This document shows, in pieces, positions 53,966-63,421 of a stretch of DNA of 64,000 bases; the first letter of the stretch is position 1, and each line of letters begins with the position of its first letter. A program made the position numbers and the translations under genes. This DNA is from Pseudomaricurvus alkylphenolicus (lineage in GTDB: Bacteria; Pseudomonadota; Gammaproteobacteria; Pseudomonadales; Cellvibrionaceae): contig NZ_JAAQPI010000011.1 of NCBI RefSeq assembly GCF_011683955.1, positions 124,001 to 188,000 of the forward strand, written 5' to 3'. The notes under the pieces are model-generated. The model was not told where the DNA came from. It worked only from the letters and a program-made list of their open reading frames with translations, and ran no database searches.

Positions 53966-54350
53966 GGATTGTCCGATATTGGCTCCAGACTGGGTTGCAC
54001 CAGGCTGGTGCTTGCCTTTTGTGGGGCGCACCAAGTTGGCGCGCCTTAGGTTGCTTGGAGCGCGGTTCTTTGATTGCTGCTTTTGTCTGGTGGGTAGTTG
54101 AGCAAGATTCGAGCCTTTATTTTGGTTCGGTGCTTGGTTTTAGGACGAAAGCAGGCTGCGGGTTGAGTGCCTCAATCGGGCGGCCCCCAGCCACCCTTGG
54201 TTCTGTAGTACGCGTTGTTGAGAGTTTTGAATAGAGGACACTTAAAGTGGGGTCTTATCTGAATGGCGCTTGGCTCAGGTAGCCGTGCCATATTCGTAGG
54301 GCGGAATAGTCGCGAAGCGACGTAATCCGCCTTGACGTAGCAGGCAGTCG
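53966..54350. other. Gene-free interval upstream of the transporter-kinase gene
   Basis: About 385 bases. It should hold the promoter of the kinase-regulator operon (reading leftward) and the end of the pit operon. It contains palindrome copy 6. I cannot place a promoter with confidence. Confidence 0.5.
54296..54331 (+). repeat. GTAGG-headed palindromic repeat, copy 6
   Basis: Head GTAGG, arms GGCGGAATA / GTAATCCGCC with one mismatch, and inner hairpin GTCGC-GAA-GCGAC. The arms again differ from other copies in a compensated way. It lies 20 bases from the end of pit. Confidence 0.7.
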
Positions 54351-55619
54351 TTAACTGAAGATGCCTTTAAATAGATAGAAAAACAAAATGGCCAGCCCGG
54401 CACCGGCCGGCAGGGTAATAATCCAGCTGGTAAAGATGGTACCAATCACCCGCAGGTTGAGTGCACCGATACCTCGCGCCAGGCCAACACCCAGTACGGC
54501 GCCTACGAGGGTGTGGGTGGTGGAGATGGGCAGGCCGGTACCGGAGGCAAGTACCACGGTGGCGGCAGCGCCCAGCTCGGCGGCAAAGCCCCGGCTGGGG
54601 GTAAGTTCGGTGATTTTTTTGCCGATGGTGGCGATCACCTTCCAGCCGTAGGTGGCCAGGCCGATCACAATACCGATACCACCGAGCAGGAGGATCCAGC
54701 TGGGCATGGTGGTCTTGGCGGCAACCGCACCGGTGCTGACCACGCCGTAGACGGCGGCGAGAGGGCCGACGGCGTTGGCGACATCGTTGGAGCCGTGGGC
54801 GAAGGCCATGGCACAGGCGGTGAAGATCATGAGTACGGCGAAAACCCGCTCCACGCTGGCGAAGCGGTTGTCTTCGTTGCCGACGTCTTTGATTTTACGC
54901 AGCATCCATATTCCGATAAACATGACCAGCAGGCCGAAGATGGCGGCGAGACCGGCATTTTCGATAAAGCTGAGTTTGACGCCCATGTCTTTAAAGACGT
55001 GTTTGAGGCCTTTCAGCAGAGTGACCATGGCCATAAGGAAGCCCACGGCGAACATGTAGATGGGGATGTAGCGCTTGGCGTTGGCGAAGGGGTTGTCGGT
55101 GTTGAGAATGAGTTTCTGGACACTCTTGAACAAAAAGAAGCTGATGGTGCCGGCCAGTACCGGGGAAACGACCCAGCTGGCGACGATTTTACCGACTTTG
55201 CCCCAGGCCACGGCGTCGAAGGAGATGCCCACGGCGGCAAAGCCGACAATGGCACCCACAATGGAGTGGGTGGTGGAGACGGGCCAGCCGAGGATACTGG
55301 CGACCAACAGCCAGGTGCCGGCGGCCAGCAGGGCGGACATCATGCCGAACACAAGCAGTTCGGGGGTGTCAGCCATGGTGGCCGGGTCAATGATGCCTTT
55401 GCGGATGGTGGAGGTTACCTCTCCTCCGGCCAGATAGGCACCCAGGAATTCGAAGATCATGGCGATGAGGATCGCCTGTTTGATGGTCAGTGCGCGGGAG
55501 CCGACGGAGGTGCCCATGGCGTTGGCAACGTCGTTGGCGCCCACACCCCAGGCCATAAAGACTCCGAAGAGGCAGGCCAGAATCAGCAGCGTCTGGCCGT
55601 GTTCAGCAAGTATAGACAT
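54351..55619 (-). CDS. pit: Low-affinity inorganic phosphate transporter, Pit family
   Basis: A 422-residue inner-membrane phosphate:cation symporter. Two inverted halves each carry the PiT signature: GVGANDVANAMGTSVGSRAL near residue 30 and AHGSNDVANAVGPLAAVYG near 275. About ten helices are predicted and there is a short cytoplasmic loop between halves (about 220-260). The DUF47 gene upstream ends 58 bases before it and encodes its usual partner. The pair is recalled as adjacent to argE in Pseudomonas aeruginosa, whereas here 25 kb intervene. Confidence 0.94.
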   Translation of the reverse strand: MSILAEHGQTLLILACLFGVFMAWGVGANDVANAMGTSVGSRALTIKQAILIAMIFEFLGAYLAGGEVTSTIRKGIIDPATMADTPELLVFGMMSALLAAGTWLLVASILGWPVSTTHSIVGAIVGFAAVGISFDAVAWGKVGKIVASWVVSPVLAGTISFFLFKSVQKLILNTDNPFANAKRYIPIYMFAVGFLMAMVTLLKGLKHVFKDMGVKLSFIENAGLAAIFGLLVMFIGIWMLRKIKDVGNEDNRFASVERVFAVLMIFTACAMAFAHGSNDVANAVGPLAAVYGVVSTGAVAAKTTMPSWILLLGGIGIVIGLATYGWKVIATIGKKITELTPSRGFAAELGAAATVVLASGTGLPISTTHTLVGAVLGVGLARGIGALNLRVIGTIFTSWIITLPAGAGLAILFFYLFKGIFS

Positions 55620-55677
55620 GGTTGGTTTTTCCCCTCTGCGTAGCGGGTATGAGTCAATGAAAAGGAAGGGTTAGGGT

Positions 55678-56358
55678 TTAGCGGGCCAGCAGCATTTGCA
55701 GGCGTGATCCTACTTTTTGGGCCCGGTCGGCAACGTCGCCCACCCACTCGATGACTCGGTAGATGAACATAACGTCGACGGGTGGCAGTTCCTTTTCCAC
55801 CTTGAAGAGTTCGGCGCGGATGTTGATTTGCAGTTGGTCGGTCTGGTGCTCGAGTCGATCCAGCTCTTCGATGAGCTTTTCCACCAGTTGCAGTTCGCGG
55901 CCACTAAAGCCGGTTTCCAGCAATTCGTCCAGTTCGTTGATGGCTTTGAGAGCCTGGGCGGTGGTGGCGAGGGTCGCATCCACAAAGGCCGTCATGTCTG
56001 TTTCGATGGCTTTGGGAATGGCCATTTCGCGGCCCAGCATGATGCCGGCGATGTCTTTGGCGCGGTTGGCGATTTTGTCCTGCATGCTCAGCAGTTCCAA
56101 CAGGTCGGATCGAGGTACCGGCAGGAAGAGGCTCTTGGGCAGATGAAGGCGGATTTCTTTCTTTAATTCGTCTGCGTGGTTTTCGAGTTCACTGATGCGT
56201 TGCTGGATCTCGGCCGCTGCAGTCCAGTCGCCTTTATTGGCCGCTTGAAAGAAGCCCGGAAGTTGCTCTGCGGTCTGGTGGGCGACCGCCATATGCTCCT
56301 GAATCGGTTTGATAGGTGACTTGCCGAACAGGTTGCCAAAGGGGTTGGAAATGGCCAT
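55678..56358 (-). CDS. PhoU-like DUF47 (TIGR00153) protein, Pit partner
   Basis: A 226-residue all-helical cytoplasmic protein of the PhoU-like DUF47 family, which is nearly always encoded beside Pit transporters and thought to control their activity. Helical repeats with metal-binding acids are visible (LFLPVPRSDLLELLSMQDKI, ANRAKDIAGI, and the mirrored RVIEWVGDVADRAQKVGSRL). It is transcribed just ahead of pit. GAGGAGTCT-like sequence precedes the start. Confidence 0.9.
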   Translation of the reverse strand: MAISNPFGNLFGKSPIKPIQEHMAVAHQTAEQLPGFFQAANKGDWTAAAEIQQRISELENHADELKKEIRLHLPKSLFLPVPRSDLLELLSMQDKIANRAKDIAGIMLGREMAIPKAIETDMTAFVDATLATTAQALKAINELDELLETGFSGRELQLVEKLIEELDRLEHQTDQLQINIRAELFKVEKELPPVDVMFIYRVIEWVGDVADRAQKVGSRLQMLLAR

Positions 56359-56582
56359 GTGAGACTCCTCGAAATATTGTCGCGGAGTATAAAGTCAGGT
56401 GGCGCAGAACTCACTCAAAAGTTACAGAAATATGTCTGTTTTATTAAGCTTAGATGAATTTTTGGCCAGGTGGATCTTGATGCTCTCCCTATGCCCTCCC
56501 GGCGAATCTAGCTACAATCCCAGACAGGTACCTATCCACTGGTTAGGTAAAATGGAATGGCCAAAGAAACACAGGGTGACCC

Positions 56583-58367
56583 ATGAAGGAATCGGGAGCT
56601 GCCGCCAATGCCGGCCGCATGGTGGATCTGCGCAATCTGCTGGATGATCTGGTGGAAGATGGACGTATTGGAGCGACTGACGCTAATTTTATCGCCGGTC
56701 AGTCCCGATCGCGTGAGCAGACGGCCATGCATCCCCTGAGTTATATCGCCACACAACAACTGGATGACCGCGCTAATCCCGGCACGGTGCTCGATGAACT
56801 GGTGTTGTCTCAATGGCTGGCGAATCGGGCCGAGCTCCCTTTAAAGCACATTGACCCTCTTAAGATCAAAGCCGGTGAAGTCACCGAGGTCATGTCTTAC
56901 GCCTTTGCCAAACGTCATGGCATTCTCTGTATCGATCTCAGCGCCGATGAGATGGTGGTCGCCTGCATGCAACCCTACGTGACGGACTGGGAGCCTCAGT
57001 TGGAGCATGTTGCCCGCCGCAAGGTGACGCGGGTATTTGTCATGCCCAGCGATGTGCAGCGCTACATGGTTGAATTCTATACGCTGTCCAAGTCCATCAG
57101 TGGCGCTTCCGGCATGGCCGGTGCCTCCAAGGTGACGAATTTTGAGCAGCTGCTGGAGCTGGGTTCGCTCAAGGATCCGGAGGCCAACGACCAGCATATT
57201 GTCAATATTGTGGACTGGCTGCTGCAGTACGCGTTTGATCAGCGCGCCAGCGATATTCACATTGAGCCCCGGCGCGAGGTGGGGCGGGTGCGTTTTCGTA
57301 TCGATGGGGTCTTGCATCAGGTGTATGAGTTGCCCGCCGCGATCACGACGGCGGTAACCAGCCGGCTTAAGATTCTGGGCCGTATGAATGTCGCGGAAAA
57401 GCGTAAGCCGCAGGATGGTCGCATCAAGACCAAGCGACCCAATGGCGGTGAGGTCGAGCTGCGTTTATCAACGTTACCCACGGCCTTTGGCGAAAAAATG
57501 GTCACCCGGATTTTTGATCCGGATGTGCTGTTGCGCAGTTTCACGGAGCTGGGCCTGACGGGAGATGACTACGAGCGCTGGAAGACGATGATGGATAGGC
57601 CCCACGGCATTGTGCTGGTGACGGGCCCCACGGGATCGGGTAAAACCACCACCCTTTATTCATCGCTGAAGCAGCTCGCCACCAGCGAGGTGAATGTCAG
57701 TACCATCGAAGATCCCATCGAGATGGTGGAAGAGGCTTTTAACCAGACCCAGGTGCAACACAATATTGATCTGGACTTTGCCGCCGGTGTGCGCACGCTT
57801 ATGCGACAGGACCCCGACATTATTATGGTGGGTGAGATTCGTGATCTGGAGACGGCGCAAATGGCCGTTCAGGCAGCGTTGACCGGGCATTTGGTGATAT
57901 CCACGCTGCACACGAATGATTCCGCCACAGGGGTTACCCGCCTGCTGGATTTGGGGGTGCCGTCCTACCTGATTCGCTCCACTGTGTTGGGCATTATGGC
58001 CCAACGCCTGGTGCGTACGCTTTGCCCCCACTGTAAAAAGGAAAGCCATGTGGAGCCTGAGGTATGGCAATCTCTGGTGGCGCCCTGGAAGGTGGCTCAC
58101 CCGAAAAAGGTGTTTGCACCCAACGGTTGCCTGGAGTGCCGCAATACCGGCTATCTGGGTCGTCAGGGTATCTACGAAATTATGGTTCTGACGGAATCCC
58201 TGCAACAATTGATCGACGACAATTGCGACCTGATAGAACTGCGTAAACTGGCGATGCGCGAGGGCATGCGCACCCTGCGGTTGTCCGGGGCTCAAAAAGT
58301 GGCTCAGGGAGTGACCACCATAGAGGAAGTACTGCGTGTAGCCCCACCGGTGGATACTTCCGGCTAG
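56583..58367 (+). CDS. GspE/PilB-type secretion ATPase, orphan
   Basis: A 594-residue hexameric ATPase of the type II secretion / type IV pilus family. N-terminal MshEN/GspE-N domain (about 60-170), then the core (about 215-580): GPTGSGKTTTLYSS (Walker A), the Asp box STIEDPIEMVEE, LMRQDPDIIMVGEIRD (Walker B) and the His box LVISTLHTNDS. A zinc-binding tetracysteine follows (CPHCKKES with CLECRNTGYLGR). No gsp or pil genes lie nearby, so it is an orphan here; it ends 49 bases before glnE. Confidence 0.92.
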   Translation: MKESGAAANAGRMVDLRNLLDDLVEDGRIGATDANFIAGQSRSREQTAMHPLSYIATQQLDDRANPGTVLDELVLSQWLANRAELPLKHIDPLKIKAGEVTEVMSYAFAKRHGILCIDLSADEMVVACMQPYVTDWEPQLEHVARRKVTRVFVMPSDVQRYMVEFYTLSKSISGASGMAGASKVTNFEQLLELGSLKDPEANDQHIVNIVDWLLQYAFDQRASDIHIEPRREVGRVRFRIDGVLHQVYELPAAITTAVTSRLKILGRMNVAEKRKPQDGRIKTKRPNGGEVELRLSTLPTAFGEKMVTRIFDPDVLLRSFTELGLTGDDYERWKTMMDRPHGIVLVTGPTGSGKTTTLYSSLKQLATSEVNVSTIEDPIEMVEEAFNQTQVQHNIDLDFAAGVRTLMRQDPDIIMVGEIRDLETAQMAVQAALTGHLVISTLHTNDSATGVTRLLDLGVPSYLIRSTVLGIMAQRLVRTLCPHCKKESHVEPEVWQSLVAPWKVAHPKKVFAPNGCLECRNTGYLGRQGIYEIMVLTESLQQLIDDNCDLIELRKLAMREGMRTLRLSGAQKVAQGVTTIEEVLRVAPPVDTSG

Positions 58368-58416
58368 CTACGCTACAGGCAACAACGCTTTAGGGAACAA
58401 CAATAACGGAGTCAAT

Positions 58417-61359
58417 ATGCTGTCTTTTGACCAGATCCCGCCTCAATTCCACACCCAGCTGCAACATCAGATTGATCAGTGGGTGGGCCGAACCAACGAT
58501 GACGAACAAAGTCAATTCAGCCAGTGGTTGCAGCAAAACCCGGAGTCGGGTGTGCAATTGGCCCGAATGTGGGTAGGTAGTGATTATCTTGCCCAGGTGG
58601 CGGTGAATCAGCCGGCGGATTTTCTTGGTTGGCTTTTGAGAAGTGATTATCAACACGCTATGACCCAGGCGGAGATGGCGCAGCAGCTGCAACAGCGGCT
58701 GCACGGCGAGCTCTCGGAAAAAGACCTGGATCGGCAGCTACGCCAGTTTCGCCGGGACATGATGATGCGCATTCTGTGGCGGGACTTCTGTCGAATGGCT
58801 GGCCTGGAGGAAACCTGCGCTGATATGACGGCGCTGGCGGAGGTGACCATCCAGGCGGCGATCCAGTTTCATCATGCTCAATTGCAAAAGCGCTTTGGCA
58901 TGCCCACCGGCAAACGTAGCGGTCAGCCACAGCCTCTGGTGGTGTTGGGTATGGGCAAATTGGGCGGCTACGAGCTCAACGTCTCTTCCGATATCGACCT
59001 GATCTTCGCCTATCCGGAAACGGGTGACACGGAAGGTGGACAAAAATCCATTTCCAACCAGGAGTATTTTATCAAGCTGGGTCAAAAAGTGATCAACAGC
59101 CTGGATAACTCGACGGTTGATGGTTTTGTCTTCCGCGTCGATATGCGGCTGCGACCTTACGGTCAAAGCGGTGCCCTGGTGCTCAACTTCGATTCCATGG
59201 AGGAGTACTACCAGACCCAGGGGCGGGACTGGGAGCGTTACGCCATGATCAAGGCGCGGGTGGTCTCGGGAGATGTGATGGCTGGCGGGCAGGCGGCCGG
59301 TGAGCAGCTCATGGAAATGCTGCGGCCATTTACCTACCGCAAGTATCTGGACTTCAGTGCCATTGAATCCATGCGCGACATGAAGACACTGATCAATCGC
59401 GAGGTACAGCGCAAGGGTATGAGCGCGGACGTGAAGCTGGGCGCCGGCGGCATTCGCGAAGTGGAATTTATCGTCCAGGTGTTCCAGATGATTCGTGGCG
59501 GGCGCGACGGTCGCCTGCACGAACGCCGGGTACTTAAATTGTTGCCCTTTCTGGAGGGCGAAGGATACCTGCCACAGGGTGCCGGTTTGCAACTGGCCCA
59601 GGCTTATATCTTCCTGCGCAATACGGAGCACGCCATTCAGGGCTATCAGGATAAACAAACCCAGTCCCTACCCGTGGATGAGATTGATCGCCAGCGTCTG
59701 GCCTGGGTCATGGGCTATGGGGAGCTGGCGGAGTTTGAGCGCCAGCTGGATCAGCATCGGGCGCTGGTGAATGACAACTTCCAGGCGGTCATTGCTGACT
59801 CCAATGAGCAGCAGGGTGACGAAGAAGACTGGCAGCAGTGGCAGAGCCTGTGGCCAGCGGGCTGCACGCCTGACAGTGCGGCCATGGAGCCCGAGCATCT
59901 GCAGGAACTGTTGATGCAGCGGGGGTTTGCTGAGCCCGAGGCCATTACCAAGGCCTTGCTGGGTCTGCTCAGCAGCCGTGCCCTGCAGAGTATGCAGGCG
60001 GAGGGACGCAGTCGGCTGGATGCATTGATGCCGCGCCTGTTGGCGCAGATTTGCGAACGCGGCGAGTGTGCCAAAACCCTGGAGCGGGTGCTGGTGCTGG
60101 TGGAAAAGGTTGCGCGCCGAACCGCCTACCTGCTGCTGCTTACCGAGAATCCCAATGCTCTCAAGCAACTGGTCAGACTGTGTGGGGCCAGCAGTTGGAT
60201 TGCCGACCAGCTGGCCAAGCATCCGGCCCTGTTGGATGAGCTGTTGGACCAGCGCAGTCTCTACAACCCGCCGGATAAAGCCACCTTGCGAGACGAGTTG
60301 CGTCAGCAAGTATTGCGGGTCGGTTGGGACGATCTGGAAGGGCAGATGGAAACCCTGCGCTATTTCCGTATGGCCCATGGTCTGCGGGTAGCCGCCAGCG
60401 AAGTGACTGATGTGCTGCCATTGATGAAGGTCAGCGATTATCTCACCTGGCTGGCCGAAGTGATTCTTGAGCATGTATTAACCTTGGCCTGGCAGCAAAT
60501 GAAGGCCCGCCATGGCAACCCGGGTCGGGTGGAGGGAGCTCCGGAGCCCGAATTCATAGTGGTTGGTTACGGTAAGCTGGGAGGCATCGAATTGGGCCAC
60601 GGTTCCGATCTGGATCTGGTCTTCGTCAACGATGCCAATTCCAAGGTCTACAGTGATGGCGACAAACCTCTGGATAACCAGACGTACTTTACCCGCCTGG
60701 GCCAAAAGATGATCCACATCCTCAATACCACGACCGTCTCCGGTCAGCTGTATGAGGTGGATATGCGCCTGCGTCCGTCCGGCAACTCCGGTCTGCTGGT
60801 CAGTACCCTGGCGGCCTTCGAGAGCTACCAGCGCAATGAGGCCTGGACCTGGGAACACCAGGCTCTCACCCGGGCGCGGGTAGTGGCTGGTGGCGAACGC
60901 CTGGCCGCCGAATTTGACGAGTTGCGCCACCAGATCCTGTGCCTGCCCCGGGAGCAGGGCGAATTGCGTCGCGATGTGGTGGAAATGCGCGAGAAAATGC
61001 GCAGCCATTTGGGCACCCAGGGCAACGAGGAGCAAAAAGCCCAAATATTCCATCTCAAACAGGATTCTGGCGGTATCGTTGATATTGAATTTATGGTTCA
61101 ATACGCCGTTTTAGCCTGGGCCCATAAAGCCCCCGCGCTAACTCGCTGGAGCGACAACATTCGCATCCTGGAAAGCCTGCAGGCTGAAGGGTTAATGACA
61201 GCAGAAGAGGTCGCGCAACTGATCGAAGCTTACAAGGCGTTTCGATCCACAGGACACCGGCTGGCGCTGCAAAGCCTCCCCGGCACCGTCAGTGGTGATA
61301 CCCACGCTGACGAACGAGTGTCAGTACAGTCTCTCTGGGAGGCCATGATGAACGCGTAG
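58417..61359 (+). CDS. glnE: Glutamine synthetase adenylyltransferase/deadenylylase
   Basis: GlnE (980 residues) adds AMP to or removes it from glutamine synthetase according to PII and glutamine, controlling ammonia assimilation. It has two nucleotidyltransferase halves. The N-terminal deadenylylase has GMGKLGGYELNVSSDIDLIF (near residue 175), and the C-terminal adenylyltransferase has GYGKLGGIELGHGSDLDLVF (near 710), each with the metal Asp pair. A central regulatory region separates them. ACGGAG precedes the ATG. This makes nitrogen control directly adjacent to the nitrogen-scavenging region, but the gene is core. Confidence 0.96.
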   Translation: MLSFDQIPPQFHTQLQHQIDQWVGRTNDDEQSQFSQWLQQNPESGVQLARMWVGSDYLAQVAVNQPADFLGWLLRSDYQHAMTQAEMAQQLQQRLHGELSEKDLDRQLRQFRRDMMMRILWRDFCRMAGLEETCADMTALAEVTIQAAIQFHHAQLQKRFGMPTGKRSGQPQPLVVLGMGKLGGYELNVSSDIDLIFAYPETGDTEGGQKSISNQEYFIKLGQKVINSLDNSTVDGFVFRVDMRLRPYGQSGALVLNFDSMEEYYQTQGRDWERYAMIKARVVSGDVMAGGQAAGEQLMEMLRPFTYRKYLDFSAIESMRDMKTLINREVQRKGMSADVKLGAGGIREVEFIVQVFQMIRGGRDGRLHERRVLKLLPFLEGEGYLPQGAGLQLAQAYIFLRNTEHAIQGYQDKQTQSLPVDEIDRQRLAWVMGYGELAEFERQLDQHRALVNDNFQAVIADSNEQQGDEEDWQQWQSLWPAGCTPDSAAMEPEHLQELLMQRGFAEPEAITKALLGLLSSRALQSMQAEGRSRLDALMPRLLAQICERGECAKTLERVLVLVEKVARRTAYLLLLTENPNALKQLVRLCGASSWIADQLAKHPALLDELLDQRSLYNPPDKATLRDELRQQVLRVGWDDLEGQMETLRYFRMAHGLRVAASEVTDVLPLMKVSDYLTWLAEVILEHVLTLAWQQMKARHGNPGRVEGAPEPEFIVVGYGKLGGIELGHGSDLDLVFVNDANSKVYSDGDKPLDNQTYFTRLGQKMIHILNTTTVSGQLYEVDMRLRPSGNSGLLVSTLAAFESYQRNEAWTWEHQALTRARVVAGGERLAAEFDELRHQILCLPREQGELRRDVVEMREKMRSHLGTQGNEEQKAQIFHLKQDSGGIVDIEFMVQYAVLAWAHKAPALTRWSDNIRILESLQAEGLMTAEEVAQLIEAYKAFRSTGHRLALQSLPGTVSGDTHADERVSVQSLWEAMMNA

Positions 61360-61432
61360 TATGCCAAGGCAGTACGCCAATCAGGTCGGCCTGAGCACAG
61401 AAACCACTTAGTTTAGTTTTTGGGAGTTTCCT

Positions 61433-62359
61433 ATGTCATTTGCCGATCGCGACGGCGTAATTTGGTTCGACGGCGAAATGGTGCCCTGGCGTGACGCCAA
61501 GGTTCACGTTCTGACCCACACACTGCACTACGGCATGGGCGTATTTGAAGGCGTCCGTGCCTATAACACCCCACGCGGTACCAGCATCTTCCGCCTGCAG
61601 GAGCACACCGACCGGCTCTATCGTTCAGCCCATATCATGGGTATGGACATGCCGTTCAGCAAAGACCAGCTCAACGACGCTCAGTGCCAGGTGGTTCGCG
61701 AGAATAACCTCGACGAAGCTTACCTGCGCCCCATGGCGTTCCTGGGCTCCGAGGGTATGGGGCTGCGTGCCGATCAGCTCAAGACCCATGTGATTGTTGC
61801 CGCCTGGGATTGGCCTTCTTATATGTCTCCGGAAGCCAAGGAGATCGGTATCAAGGTGCGCACCTCCAGCTACACCCGTCACCATGTGAATATCTCCATG
61901 TGTAAGGCCAAGGCCAATGGCCACTACATCAATTCCATGCTGGCGTTGAAAGAGGCCCTGGACAGCGGCTGCGAAGAAGCCCTGTTGCTGGACAACGAAG
62001 GTTATGTGGCCGAAGGTTCCGGCGAAAACATCTTTATCGTTCGTGACGGCATCATCTATACCCCCGAGTTGACCTCCTGCCTGGACGGCATTACCCGTGG
62101 CACCATCTTCCAGCTGGCCGACGAGTTTGGCTACGAGGTTCGCGAAAAGCGTATCACCCGTGACGAGGTTTACGTTGCGGACGAGGCTTTCTTTACCGGT
62201 ACCGCCGCTGAGGTTCTGCCCATCAACAGTCTGGATGGTCGCATCATCGGCGAGGGCCGCCGCGGTGAAATCACCACCAAGCTGCAGAGCACCTACTTTG
62301 ATGTGGTCAAGGGCCAGAGTGAAGCTCATGCAGGCTGGCTGACTCCAGTGGCAGGCTAA
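61433..62359 (+). CDS. ilvE: Branched-chain amino acid aminotransferase
   Basis: IlvE (308 residues) is a fold-type IV PLP enzyme that transfers amino groups to the keto acids of leucine, isoleucine and valine. Family marks: WFDGEMVPWRDAKVHVLTHT, HYGMGVFEGVRAY, the PLP Lys in SMCKAKANGHYINS, and EGSGENIFIV with the cofactor-binding Glu. It follows glnE by 73 bases. Its substrate keto acids come through ilvD, also in the window. Confidence 0.96.
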   Translation: MSFADRDGVIWFDGEMVPWRDAKVHVLTHTLHYGMGVFEGVRAYNTPRGTSIFRLQEHTDRLYRSAHIMGMDMPFSKDQLNDAQCQVVRENNLDEAYLRPMAFLGSEGMGLRADQLKTHVIVAAWDWPSYMSPEAKEIGIKVRTSSYTRHHVNISMCKAKANGHYINSMLALKEALDSGCEEALLLDNEGYVAEGSGENIFIVRDGIIYTPELTSCLDGITRGTIFQLADEFGYEVREKRITRDEVYVADEAFFTGTAAEVLPINSLDGRIIGEGRRGEITTKLQSTYFDVVKGQSEAHAGWLTPVAG

Positions 62360-62383
62360 GCACCGCAGGACTTTAACATTCCT

Positions 62384-63421
62384 ATGTTCCAGCCCCAGCG
62401 CATACTTATCGTCGGCCCGTCCTGGGTTGGCGATATGTTGATGAGCCACGCGCTCTATCGCCAGCTTAAAGCCCAATACCCTGAGTGCGAAATCGATGTG
62501 TTGGCGCCGGACTGGTGCCGGGCGCTGCTTGAGCGTATGCCCGAAGTCAGCAACTCGATCGCCATGCCGGTAGGGCATGGCAGCTTGCAATTGGGAGTGC
62601 GCCGCCGCTTGGCGGCCATGCTGGAACAGCGCGGTTACGATCAGGCAATCGTTTGCCCCAACTCTCTCAAATCTGCTCTGATTCCCTGGTTTGCCAATAT
62701 TCCCCTGCGCACCGGCTGGTTGGGGGAAATGCGCTACTGGCTGCTCAATGATCCGCGCAAGCTCAATAAAGAAGCTTTTCCGTTGATGGTCCAGCGCTAT
62801 GTGGCGCTCGCCGGCGAAGGTGTGCCCAGCGCCGAGCAGCTGCCGGAAATCTTACCGCCCAAGTTGACGGTTGATCGGGAAGCACAAGTAAAAGCCTTAC
62901 AGCAGTTCTCACTGCCTGCGGAAAAATTGATCGGTCTGTGCCCGGGGGCGGAGTTCGGCCCCGCCAAGCGCTGGCCGGACTATCATTACGCTGAGCTCGC
63001 CGCTCGCCTGATTGACGATGGCTACCAGATCGCCTGTTTCGGTTCGGCCAAAGACGCGGAGGTGGTGCGGGAAATCGCCGCGCGCCTGACGGGGGACCAG
63101 CGTAAAAGGTTTCATGCGCTGGCGGGCAAAACCAGCCTGCCCCAGGCAATCGACTTGCTCGCCGCCTGTGATGCGGTGATTACCAACGACTCCGGGTTGA
63201 TGCACGTGGCCGCTGCGGTATCCACCCCGTTGGTGGCGCTCTATGGTCCCACCAGCCCGGACTTTACGCCGCCGCTGAGTGACAAGGCAGAGGTGATTCG
63301 TCTGATCGAAGGCTATTTGAAAATCCGCAAGGGCGACGCTGATCAGGGCTACCACCAGTCGATGATTGATATCAGCCCTGACCTGGTTGCCGACGCCCTG
63401 AACAAGGTGATGCCCGCGTGA
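62384..63421 (+). CDS. waaF: ADP-heptose:LPS heptosyltransferase II
   Basis: WaaF (345 residues) adds the second heptose to the lipopolysaccharide inner core at the cytoplasmic face of the inner membrane. A GT9 fold: IVGPSWVGDMLMSHALYRQL near the start, GLCPGAEFGPAKRWP (donor-binding) and TNDSGLMHVAAAVSTPLVAL near residue 265, YGPTSPDFTPPL following. It lies 24 bases after ilvE; its stop overlaps the waaC start. Confidence 0.96.
   Translation: MFQPQRILIVGPSWVGDMLMSHALYRQLKAQYPECEIDVLAPDWCRALLERMPEVSNSIAMPVGHGSLQLGVRRRLAAMLEQRGYDQAIVCPNSLKSALIPWFANIPLRTGWLGEMRYWLLNDPRKLNKEAFPLMVQRYVALAGEGVPSAEQLPEILPPKLTVDREAQVKALQQFSLPAEKLIGLCPGAEFGPAKRWPDYHYAELAARLIDDGYQIACFGSAKDAEVVREIAARLTGDQRKRFHALAGKTSLPQAIDLLAACDAVITNDSGLMHVAAAVSTPLVALYGPTSPDFTPPLSDKAEVIRLIEGYLKIRKGDADQGYHQSMIDISPDLVADALNKVMPA

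Noticed and set aside
54513-55643. 376-codon plus-strand frame over pit
   Set aside because: Gly/His/Asp-rich translation with no recognisable domain; pit on the other strand is certain.
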